Below, in pieces: positions 18,936 to 26,242 of a stretch of DNA of 64,000 nt. The stretch lies in assembly GCF_039962115.1 (NCBI RefSeq), contig NZ_JAMPKJ010000026.1, positions 1 to 64,000 on the forward strand. The letters are read 5' to 3'. A model generated the notes under the pieces. The model saw only the letters and a list, made by a program, of their open reading frames with translations, made no database searches and was not told the DNA's origin. Position 1 is the first letter of the stretch. The number at the start of each line of letters is the position of its first letter. The DNA comes from Funiculus sociatus GB2-C1. Its GTDB lineage: Bacteria > Cyanobacteriota > Cyanobacteriia > Cyanobacteriales > FACHB-T130. The translations under genes and the position numbers were made by a program.

Positions 18936-20357
18936 ATGGAAGAAAAAACCTATTTAGAGCTATCTGAATCAGATTCTAGTTCTCACAAATTTTATGAAGT
19001 AATTGTCAACGGTACGGAAGTATCGATTCGCTACGGTCGCATAGGCGACTCAGGACAAACTCAGGTTAAAACCTATCCAACGCCGGAAAAAGCCAAAGCT
19101 GAGGCAACCAAAAAGATTAACGAGAAACTGAAGAAAGGTTACGAACAAGCAGTTATGGGAGCGCGAAGTAAACGTCCTGTGACTCGACGGGAAATAAAAA
19201 GCGATCGCTCAACTGCAAACCAAGCACCTGTAGTTTGGAAATTTGCCTCTTATTCCCCTGCTTTCGGTATCTTTATTGACAACTCGCGCTGTTGGTTTGG
19301 CAATCAAACGGGTCAAATTTTTGCTCTCAGCCATACGGGAATTGTCCAAAATCAGTTTCGTCTTCCTGACGGCGTGAAGTGTATTGTCGCTGATGAAGGC
19401 TGGCTTTATGCTGGGTGCGATGATGGCAAAGTATACGATTTGACCGGAAAAATTCCTCGTGTCGCTTATGAAATTGCTTCCAATGTGAATATCTTCTGGC
19501 TTGATATCAAAGATGCCATTCTCGGTGTTTCTGATGACACTGGAAATGTTACAACTATCAATCACGAAGATGAGTCTCAATGGACTAAAAAAAGTAGTGG
19601 TGAGTATGGCTGGATGGTGCGCTGCGATGAGATTGGTATCTATCACGGTCACAGCAAGGGCGTAACCATGTATGACTGGGAAGATGGAACGAAGATTTGG
19701 AATCAAAAGACTCGTGGCGGTGTGCTATTTGGCTGGCAAGAAGAAGCATTTGTATATGCTAGTACCAGTGAGAATCAAGTTTATTGCTTCACCAAGAAAG
19801 GGGAAATTAGCACAATATATCAATGTGATGCGCCTGTTTATTCTTGCGCCACTGCTGAAGAAGGTAAATATGTCTTTGCAGGCGACAATTGCTCCTCGAT
19901 TTATTGTTTTAGTCAACAAGGAGAGCGTCTTTGGAAACTTGCCAGTGGCTGCGGTTCTGCTTTCTCCATGCAGTTTTTAAATGAACATCTCTACATCGTT
20001 ACCACCGATGGTTCTCTTGCTTGCATCGATGCTAGTGAAGCCGTAATTAAAGCAGCACAAGCGGGTACAGTTCCCCAAGCTATTAACATTAAAGCACCTA
20101 CCGCCGTTGCCGCAGCGCTTCCTTCTAATACTTTGGAAACAACATCGAACGCCACTCAGGGAGTGATTGTGGAATGTTTCAAAGAAGGCGGGAAGTTAAG
20201 AATACGCGCTGTTTCTCCTGGTTACAATCCTAGCTGGAAAGTACAATTTCCTCAGGATATTCGCTCTGAAGGCGTGCGTTATCTGGTGGAAAAGGTGCGC
20301 GAATCTTCTCGTGGCGGATTTTATCGTGCTTTTGGAGATATCAAGAAATTGGTTTAG
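18936..20357 (+). CDS. WGR-domain protein with beta-propeller and shared C-terminal domain
   Basis: 473 residues. An N-terminal WGR domain (about 8-80: FYEVIVNGTEVSIRYGRIGD, then the KKINEKLKKGYEQA helix) is of the type that binds nucleic acid ends in PARP-like and MolR-like proteins. Residues 95-385 form repeated beta units (such as VYDLTGKIPRVAYEI, IYCFSQQGERLWKLA) that suggest a propeller. The last 65 residues (from GVIVECFKEGGKLRIRAV) are an unnamed domain found twice more in the convergent VWA gene. A TATAAT-like box (about 18871) and gaggaag ribosome site precede it. The function is unknown; the location suggests a link to the neighbouring retron island. Confidence 0.75.
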   Translation: MEEKTYLELSESDSSSHKFYEVIVNGTEVSIRYGRIGDSGQTQVKTYPTPEKAKAEATKKINEKLKKGYEQAVMGARSKRPVTRREIKSDRSTANQAPVVWKFASYSPAFGIFIDNSRCWFGNQTGQIFALSHTGIVQNQFRLPDGVKCIVADEGWLYAGCDDGKVYDLTGKIPRVAYEIASNVNIFWLDIKDAILGVSDDTGNVTTINHEDESQWTKKSSGEYGWMVRCDEIGIYHGHSKGVTMYDWEDGTKIWNQKTRGGVLFGWQEEAFVYASTSENQVYCFTKKGEISTIYQCDAPVYSCATAEEGKYVFAGDNCSSIYCFSQQGERLWKLASGCGSAFSMQFLNEHLYIVTTDGSLACIDASEAVIKAAQAGTVPQAINIKAPTAVAAALPSNTLETTSNATQGVIVECFKEGGKLRIRAVSPGYNPSWKVQFPQDIRSEGVRYLVEKVRESSRGGFYRAFGDIKKLV

Positions 20358-20374
20358 TTCAAAGATATGATTCA

Positions 20375-20459
20375 GTAGGTTGGGTTGAGCCTACGAAAGG
20401 CAAAATTAAGGAGTTACGACTATATTTGTTGGATCGAACGATAGTGAAACCCAACCTAC
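20375..20459. repeat. MITE-like element, gtaggttgggtt termini
   Basis: About 85 bp bounded by gtaggttgggtt (20375-20386) and aacccaacctac (20448-20459), a perfect 12-bp inverted repeat. It lies between the convergent WGR and VWA genes and may serve as a terminator for both. Confidence 0.8.
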
Positions 20460-20580
20460 ATGACTTCTTCAGCAGACACACCGCTGAAAAAGAATCTTGG
20501 ATAAAGGATAGTGCAAATAACACAGACACTCTTTGCGTACCTCTGCGTTATCCTTTGCGTACCTTTGCGTTAAAAAATTA

Positions 20581-22419
20581 CTATTGAACTAACCTGCGAA
20601 TCTTTCCATAAGCGACATAAGATCCGCCATTCTTCGCTTCTTCCACTTCGTCCACAACATAGAGAACGTTTTCTTCTCGAATGTCACGGGGAAAGCGGAT
20701 GTTGTAGTTAGGATCGTACCCATCGGACACGACTCTGGCTCTCAATTTACTGCCTTCTTTCACGCATTGCACGATAACTCCATCACCTACACTATCAATT
20801 GTTTCTAAATCAGCAGCAGAAGCAGGTGCATTCAGCTTTTGTCGTTTTGGACTGGAAGAAGATGTACCATTTTGAGATGATGCGGCGCGTTCTTGTCCGG
20901 GTTGCACTAAGCGGCGAATGTTACCGGAGACGCGATAAAAGCTACCGTCAGCAGATAGATTGATTTCATCAACGATGTAGGTGACACCTTCCTCCCGAAT
21001 GTTACGGGGGAATTGCACATTGAAGTCAGAATTGTAACCGTCAGAAATAACGCGAACTCGCAATTTGCCACTAACGCGATCGCATTTCACCAAAACTCCC
21101 GCATCCACACTGGAAACAGCCTCTAAGCTGTTGGCACTTGCAGCAAGTCCGCGCAGTTTTAAGTCGCCGCGATCGCGTGTAAGAGCCTGGTAAGATTGAT
21201 CTCGCATCTCTTTGCGACTGACACTATCAAACTTTTTGCTCTCCAGGCGTTGTGCATAATAATCCAGTTGTTCCATTTCTTCGGCAACTTCAAAGGATTC
21301 ATGCAATGCTTTGAGCTTTAAATCCTCGATTGTCTTGCGAAGTTTCTGGGATGCGGCGGTATAATCTCCTTTGTCAGCGAGTGCAATCGCTTCATCTTTT
21401 ACCTTACCAATCCTCAGCTTACTTGCTTGCTCGACAACCACTGCATTTGGCTGCACGTTACTGGCTGATTCAGCATCAGCAACCGTTATCGTAATGGGGA
21501 TTTCGTCAGTGAATTCTTGGATACTGCCATCGACAACCGCTTGATATTTATAAGCAATAGTGGCAATATTGGTTACTCCAATATTGGTTTGCGAAAGTAT
21601 TGACAACTCTACCGCTAACTGCTTGTTTTCTACCTCATAAACATCGCCACAGAAAATTTCCAGGTTGTTGCCAATCGGATTGGATCGGTAGTTGTTGAGA
21701 ATCCCGGTAATTTGTACAGAATCTTCTGGTTGCAGCGTCACCGTGAGATTTTGCGCGACAACAGACGTGAGGCTTTCTAGTTCAATTCTGAATACATCAG
21801 TAGCATCGTCAGGTGATTGGATGAAATAGAAGTTTCCCCCGGCAGCATTTGCCATACCAATGAGCAAATCTTCATTAAAATAAGTTCCAAATCCTAAAGT
21901 TGTAGTAATGATTCCTTGTTCGGCTTGTTGTCTTGCAGTGTTAATTAATACTTGAGAATCAGTAATGCCAACATTCGCCTGTCCATCTGTTAATAATAAA
22001 ACGCGATTGATGCGTTCTGTGGACTGCTGAGATTTGACATTGTCGCATCCCATTAGCCAACCGCCACTCAAGTTAGTACATCCGCCAGCTTTCACCCTAC
22101 CAATTAGCGAACGAATCGCAGCTTTATCCTGAACTTGCTGGTGCTGAAGAATTGTTTCCGGCGTATCGTCATAAATTACAACTGAAAGAAAATCCTCCGG
22201 TGTCAAATATTCCACAAGCCTTTGTGCAGCTTGAATAGCATTCTTAAGTGGCACTCCCGCCATCGAACCGGATCTATCAATTACCACACTCAAATTAAGC
22301 GGAAGACGCGGTATTTTGTTGCGGGTTTCTTCTTCAGCCTGGAAACTAACAATCAGGTCTACAACGGACGGAGTAGCGGCTGCAATAAGCGATAGACTCA
22401 GGGAGTAAGTTGCTTTCAT
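20581..22419 (-). CDS. VWA-domain protein with two copies of the shared C-terminal domain
   Basis: 612 residues. The VWA domain (about 38-225) has an intact metal site: VVIDRSGSMAG (D48, S50, S52), GCTNLSGGWL and LLLTDGQANVG. A beta-rich region and a helical region (TASQKLRKTIEDLKLKALHE) follow. The C-terminus carries two copies (about 428-495 and 545-612) of the domain that also ends the neighbouring WGR protein; each begins LExxxSxxxGVxVxC and ends near GxIRRLV. VWA domains mediate metal-dependent protein contacts. The gene is downstream of the RT gene on the same strand with a 216-bp gap. Confidence 0.82.
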   Translation of the reverse strand: MKATYSLSLSLIAAATPSVVDLIVSFQAEEETRNKIPRLPLNLSVVIDRSGSMAGVPLKNAIQAAQRLVEYLTPEDFLSVVIYDDTPETILQHQQVQDKAAIRSLIGRVKAGGCTNLSGGWLMGCDNVKSQQSTERINRVLLLTDGQANVGITDSQVLINTARQQAEQGIITTTLGFGTYFNEDLLIGMANAAGGNFYFIQSPDDATDVFRIELESLTSVVAQNLTVTLQPEDSVQITGILNNYRSNPIGNNLEIFCGDVYEVENKQLAVELSILSQTNIGVTNIATIAYKYQAVVDGSIQEFTDEIPITITVADAESASNVQPNAVVVEQASKLRIGKVKDEAIALADKGDYTAASQKLRKTIEDLKLKALHESFEVAEEMEQLDYYAQRLESKKFDSVSRKEMRDQSYQALTRDRGDLKLRGLAASANSLEAVSSVDAGVLVKCDRVSGKLRVRVISDGYNSDFNVQFPRNIREEGVTYIVDEINLSADGSFYRVSGNIRRLVQPGQERAASSQNGTSSSSPKRQKLNAPASAADLETIDSVGDGVIVQCVKEGSKLRARVVSDGYDPNYNIRFPRDIREENVLYVVDEVEEAKNGGSYVAYGKIRRLVQ

Positions 22420-22635
22420 CTGTAGCGTCCTCTAGATATTTTGTGCCGTTTCTAGCGTTGAGTCGAGAATGCCGTCTTGGTGATATGTGACTTAGATAAA
22501 CTACAAGAGTAAAAATATAAATTACGGAGTTTTTATAGAGAAAATTGCATATTTCTGTAGTTAAACATAAGTAAGGACATGGCAATGTGCTACCCCTACA
22601 GATATATCGCTAACCCACGATAAATATTTTTAGTA

Positions 22636-24039
22636 TTAGTATCTGTATTTATCTCGAATTCGTCGAATTTGCTCTTGAAATTGAGTGCCTTTTTCGGGGT
22701 TAACCATAGCAACGAAATTGGCATAACCCTGAAGCGAAGCCATTACATCAGCAGAATTTCCCCAATGCTTACCTTCTAAGCCATCTTTCTCAATCTGAAA
22801 CAAAGTGGCGCGGAAGCGTTTTAGCTCTTTTTTAGAAATATTGGGTCGCTCGTTTACGACAACACCAGTGACTTCCTGTTGCCGATTTTTCCGCAGAATT
22901 CTAGTTTTTTGTTCGTTAATCGCAAACCCTTCGTGAGTCACGATTGACTGGGTGCGCTTGAGAATATTGCAGATATGGCGGAGACTGTCACCAGACGCAG
23001 AAAAAGTCAGGTCGTCAGCGTAGCGAGTATAAACAAAACCCAATTCTTCAGCCATTTGGGTGAGGCGGCGATCTAAGCGGCGGCACATTCGGTTAGTAAT
23101 GGCTGGAGAAGCGGGTGAACCTTGCGGTAAGTGGCGTTCTGTAAGCGCAACATAGTAACTTTTGCCGTCTAATTCAACTTCCTCGACATCCGGTTCGGTA
23201 CACAGCAACCCAAAAATTGTTGCTGCCGCTTCAGAATAACCTAAAGACCGAAAAAGACCTTTCACTCGCTGATAGGAAATGGAAGGAAAGAAATCTTTTA
23301 GATCAAAGTTGATAATTACGTCACGTTTTACGTGAGGTTGAGCATTGCTGACAATAGAGCGATCGCGTCTAAAACCATGAGCTGCATCATGCAGTTCCAG
23401 CTTTTCTAAAATATTGCCCAAAATCCAATGCTGCACCTGCTTCAATCGCGGCATTGGTGCGGAAATCAGGCGTTCTCCACCCGTTTTTTTAGGAATCTTG
23501 AAGCGGATATAGTGAGAGATTGTGGAAGTCTTGCGGGAAAAAGCCAGAAAGCGCAATTGTCCCACAGTAATTCCCATTGCAGCGGCAATCTCGTAGGGTG
23601 TACCGCACAGAGGTAATCCATAACTTCGCAACCTTTCCTCATCGCACTCAGTATAGTTGAGTCCGCCTGAGACATCTTCACCGAGATAAAGGATTTCTCG
23701 CTCTTTTCTTTGTCGCCAATCTTCCGCTCGTTCTTGCCGTTCCCGTTCCCGCCGTTCTTTCGTCTCCTGTCGCTTTCGCCGCGACTCGGCTAGGCGTTGC
23801 TTGAGTAGTTGCTTGCGAAGTTGCTTTTCCTTGTGAAGGCGCGAACTTTCCTGCCGCAGTTGCTCCAGTTCTCGCCGGATCTCTCCCATCCGCCGAATTT
23901 CATCGGCTGGATCTTGCGGTATCTCACCTTGTGCAGGCCAGAACCCATAACGTATCATCTCTTCGAGGATGAATTCCTCTTTGCCCGTTTGTCGGATGCG
24001 ATCGTAGAGTTCCTGGCGGGTACGCGGCTGATCTGACAT
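22636..24039 (-). CDS. Retron reverse transcriptase with charged coiled-coil N-terminus
   Basis: 467 residues from ATG 24039 (MSDQPRTRQELYDRI). The frame opens upstream at ATG 24087, but the strong promoter overlaps that codon. Numbered from 24087: a helical N-terminal domain to about 60, a highly charged coiled coil at 65-135, then the RT. RT motifs are FDLKDFFPSI (D262), LPQGSPASPAITN and YTRYADDLTFS (356-359). The retron hallmarks NAxxH (NAQPH, 248-252) and VTG (VTGVVVN, 407) are both present. No maturase or endonuclease domain follows, which argues against group II introns. In retrons this enzyme makes branched msDNA from the adjacent RNA; partners here are the SWIM and HEAT proteins. Confidence 0.92.
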   Translation of the reverse strand: MSDQPRTRQELYDRIRQTGKEEFILEEMIRYGFWPAQGEIPQDPADEIRRMGEIRRELEQLRQESSRLHKEKQLRKQLLKQRLAESRRKRQETKERRERERQERAEDWRQRKEREILYLGEDVSGGLNYTECDEERLRSYGLPLCGTPYEIAAAMGITVGQLRFLAFSRKTSTISHYIRFKIPKKTGGERLISAPMPRLKQVQHWILGNILEKLELHDAAHGFRRDRSIVSNAQPHVKRDVIINFDLKDFFPSISYQRVKGLFRSLGYSEAAATIFGLLCTEPDVEEVELDGKSYYVALTERHLPQGSPASPAITNRMCRRLDRRLTQMAEELGFVYTRYADDLTFSASGDSLRHICNILKRTQSIVTHEGFAINEQKTRILRKNRQQEVTGVVVNERPNISKKELKRFRATLFQIEKDGLEGKHWGNSADVMASLQGYANFVAMVNPEKGTQFQEQIRRIRDKYRY

Positions 24040-24075
24040 ATTTGTTGGGGTTGAAGTAGCGATGCCATTTTGAAA

Positions 24076-24103
24076 ATTATAGTACATCTGTACTTAATTG
24101 CAA
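24076..24103 (-). promoter_or_regulatory. Predicted sigma-70-type promoter of the RT gene
   Basis: On the minus strand TTGCAA (24098-24103) is followed after 16 bp by a perfect TATAAT (24081-24076). Transcription would start near 24069, giving a leader of about 30 nt before ATG 24039 and excluding ATG 24087. A LexA-like box fills the spacer. Confidence 0.7.
24081..24094. promoter_or_regulatory. LexA-box-like palindrome in the RT promoter
   Basis: agtacatctgtact reads AGTAC-N4-GTACT, a perfect 5-bp inverted repeat, and fits all positions of the cyanobacterial LexA consensus RGTACNNNDGTWCB as I remember it. It lies between the -35 and -10 hexamers, where a repressor would block RNA polymerase. 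Confidence 0.65.
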
Positions 24104-24150
24104 TCGGGCAATAATCCATGAAACCTTGAAGGGATGGAGGCTGAAGCTTC

Positions 24151-24181
24151 TAAAAAAGCATTCCCAGCATCAGTCTGGGAA
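24151..24181 (-). terminator. Terminator-like hairpin between retron RNA and RT
   Basis: On the minus strand ttcccag / ctgggaa (24181-24175 and 24167-24161, loop of 7) is followed 3 nt later by six T residues (24157-24152). It would separate the retron RNA from the RT transcript. The stem resembles a small dispersed repeat (compare 9299-9331). Confidence 0.65.
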
Positions 24182-24200
24182 CGAGAGAATATAAAAAAAA

Positions 24201-24440
24201 TACGCGCCGCTATCAGTTGGTTGCCCCTTCGTAAATCCCTCAGGACTAGATTGCTCAACTCAAGCGGTCTCGGTACTACCGGAATCAATTCACTTCATGG
24301 AAGTCAAACCGGATTTTCCGGTAGTACCGAATGACCGCACAGTTACGAGCAGGCTAGTGGTGCATGGCTAGGCTAAACGCAAGGACGACGATCCATCGTC
24401 CGGATTGCAAGGCTGTTTCCCAACTGATTAGGTGCGCGTA
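24201..24440 (-). ncRNA. Predicted retron msr-msd RNA
   Basis: About 240 nt on the RT strand, between the SWIM and RT genes. The ends pair: tacgcgc (24440-24434) and atcagttgg (24428-24420) at the 5' side (a1) match ccaactgat (24220-24212) and gcgcgta (24207-24201) at the 3' side (a2), 9 plus 7 bp with a small internal loop. The base after a1 is G (24419), a candidate branch nucleotide. The msr part has a 6-bp hairpin ggacga / tcgtcc (24401-24383). The msd part has a long hairpin (24338-24264) with a perfect 12-bp stem cggtactaccgg / ccggtagtaccg, six further pairs (gcggtc / gaccgc) and a small inner hairpin acttc / gaagt. This order matches known retron RNAs. Confidence 0.82.
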
Positions 24441-24445
24441 ATTCG

Positions 24446-26086
24446 TCAATATTGACGGGCGTGTTGCATCCGCAACGCCAGAATGTGTTCGCAAGGGCCT
24501 TTGTACAGCTTATTCTGTTGATGCCAGTTGCAAGTACATTCTGCGCATATTATACGCTCATCTGCGTCAACTGTCAATGAGGGATTCAAGGTTTTACCCT
24601 TGTCTGAAACATTACCTTGCAGAGTAAACGATCTCGTGGCATCGCTGGTAACATTAGTCACCTGCACAGCATTATAAACCAAGAAACGAGTAGCTTTCTC
24701 TTCTCGCTCATTGGCAAAGCGCAGGCGTTCCATTGGCAATGGTTCTCGCGTCAGTTCCCGAACCCGGTAGACTTGCTTATTTAAGTCATAAATCGCACGT
24801 CCGGCTTGCGTGTAAGCACTTAAAGCACCGAGAACTACGGCACGGTTTAAACCAAGACGTTCCGCAAGCGAGTCGGGACTTTCTACCCAATTCTTCTTCA
24901 GCGCCTCGAAAATTTGTTGCTGCGTCCATTTGTCGATGTCGGCGCGGGGTGCCATTAAGTCAAAGTTACCAGATTGCGCCCAGTCGTTGGCTGTCCATCC
25001 CGATAAACCGAGGGTAAAAGACATATCGCCTAAGTCAGCGACGTAGAAGGAAGGCATACCCGTACCGAGTAAGTGAACGGTAAACTTTTTGGCGACGGGG
25101 ATGAGACGTTCGAGGATGTGGAGGCGGCGGCGTCCCCAAACGCAGATTTCTTGTGATTGCGATCCAGTGTAGAGCGATCGCGCACAAACTACCTCAATCC
25201 CCCACGGATCGAATGTCACCCGCACGGGTTCCCCAGGTTTAAGATGGTAGCGCATACTGCGAGGCCCTTGTTTTTCCTTGTGGCGACGCAGAACAAAGCA
25301 CATATTGTAAATATCCATCGGATGCAAATCAATTCGCGTTGCTGGTAAAGACATCGCCGAACTAACTTGCAAAAATCCTCTGACCCAACTATCGGGTAAA
25401 TCGATTTTGACTTCTTTAAAAGTTTCTTCGCGAGTGGTTTGAACTTCAAAACCAGAGGGTTCTATTTCAAATTTGGTATTTTTGTAACTGCGGATTTTTT
25501 GAAACTCGTCGTAAAGTGCCGCTGAGTAATCAATATTAGTGGTACCGCAGGCAAACTCATTTATATTTTGAAAAACCTCGTAGCTGGCACCGAGACGACC
25601 ATAACTGGATTCATCCTGACTGAAACATTCAAAAAATACTTCATCTGGATGAACTGTAATCACCGGATCGAGAACAAACCAAGCATCGCGGTCTTTTTGA
25701 TAAAGGTAATCAAAATAGCGGCGTTGTGCCTTATAGAAAGGTTCCCGTCGCTGGTAACTATGTTGGTTTAATTGGTTGAGTTCATCCTGCAACGGCTTGA
25801 TTTTATTCGCGACTTCTTGGCGTTGTGCGGCGATGAGTTGCCAGTCCAGATCCTGCTGTTTTGCTGCCCATTCTTTATATGCCGTTTTGTCTTTGGGTTT
25901 GAACCGCATATCGGAGACGACAACATCATGTAAGGCGCTAATCGCCTCCCGAAAGGCGACATTCTGCCGCAATTCTCCGATAAAATAAGTCGGTTCGCGC
26001 TTCGTATCGGGAGAGAAAGACATCTGGGTATTGGAACCGCGATCGCTAACTTCTGTACTTCCGTTGTAGCTGTAGTTAAATTCCAT
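24446..26086 (-). CDS. Winged-helix/SWIM zinc-finger protein (retron accessory)
   Basis: 546 residues. The C-terminus carries a SWIM motif CxCx12CxH (C517, C519, C532, H534). Before it is a winged-helix-like segment (QQQIFEALKKNWVESPDSLA, AERLGLNRAVVLGALSAYTQ, then GRAIYDLNKQVYRV). The N-terminal half contains a long charged helix (DWQLIAAQRQEVANKIKPLQ) and mixed alpha-beta sequence I cannot assign. From memory, winged-helix/SWIM proteins are one of the two accessory proteins of type XIII retrons. The gene lies just upstream of the predicted retron RNA and 156 bp downstream of the HEAT gene. SWIM domains bind DNA or protein; the toxic or sensing role here is unknown. Confidence 0.85.
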   Translation of the reverse strand: MEFNYSYNGSTEVSDRGSNTQMSFSPDTKREPTYFIGELRQNVAFREAISALHDVVVSDMRFKPKDKTAYKEWAAKQQDLDWQLIAAQRQEVANKIKPLQDELNQLNQHSYQRREPFYKAQRRYFDYLYQKDRDAWFVLDPVITVHPDEVFFECFSQDESSYGRLGASYEVFQNINEFACGTTNIDYSAALYDEFQKIRSYKNTKFEIEPSGFEVQTTREETFKEVKIDLPDSWVRGFLQVSSAMSLPATRIDLHPMDIYNMCFVLRRHKEKQGPRSMRYHLKPGEPVRVTFDPWGIEVVCARSLYTGSQSQEICVWGRRRLHILERLIPVAKKFTVHLLGTGMPSFYVADLGDMSFTLGLSGWTANDWAQSGNFDLMAPRADIDKWTQQQIFEALKKNWVESPDSLAERLGLNRAVVLGALSAYTQAGRAIYDLNKQVYRVRELTREPLPMERLRFANEREEKATRFLVYNAVQVTNVTSDATRSFTLQGNVSDKGKTLNPSLTVDADERIICAECTCNWHQQNKLYKGPCEHILALRMQHARQY

Positions 26087-26242
26087 ATTTTACCTCTTAT
26101 TTTTTTGCTTGACTTGGTTATTTCTTAGTGTCTCGGATATAAGTTTTGCGTAACGCGGGTTAAGAATTCTCCCATCTTCTCTGCGCCCTCTGTGCCTAAA
26201 GCGCTAACGCGCATGACTTCGCTAAGGCGGTTCGTGAATTCC

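Noticed and set aside
22636-24039. RT as part of a diversity-generating retroelement or group II intron
   Set aside because: Motif 4 is QGSPASP, not the SQ type of diversity-generating RTs; no template/variable repeat pair was seen; no maturase or HNH domain follows; NAxxH and VTG point to a retron.
24134-24334. Plus-strand open frame across the retron RNA
   Set aside because: No family resemblance or ribosome site; it runs through the hairpins of the predicted RNA on the opposite strand.
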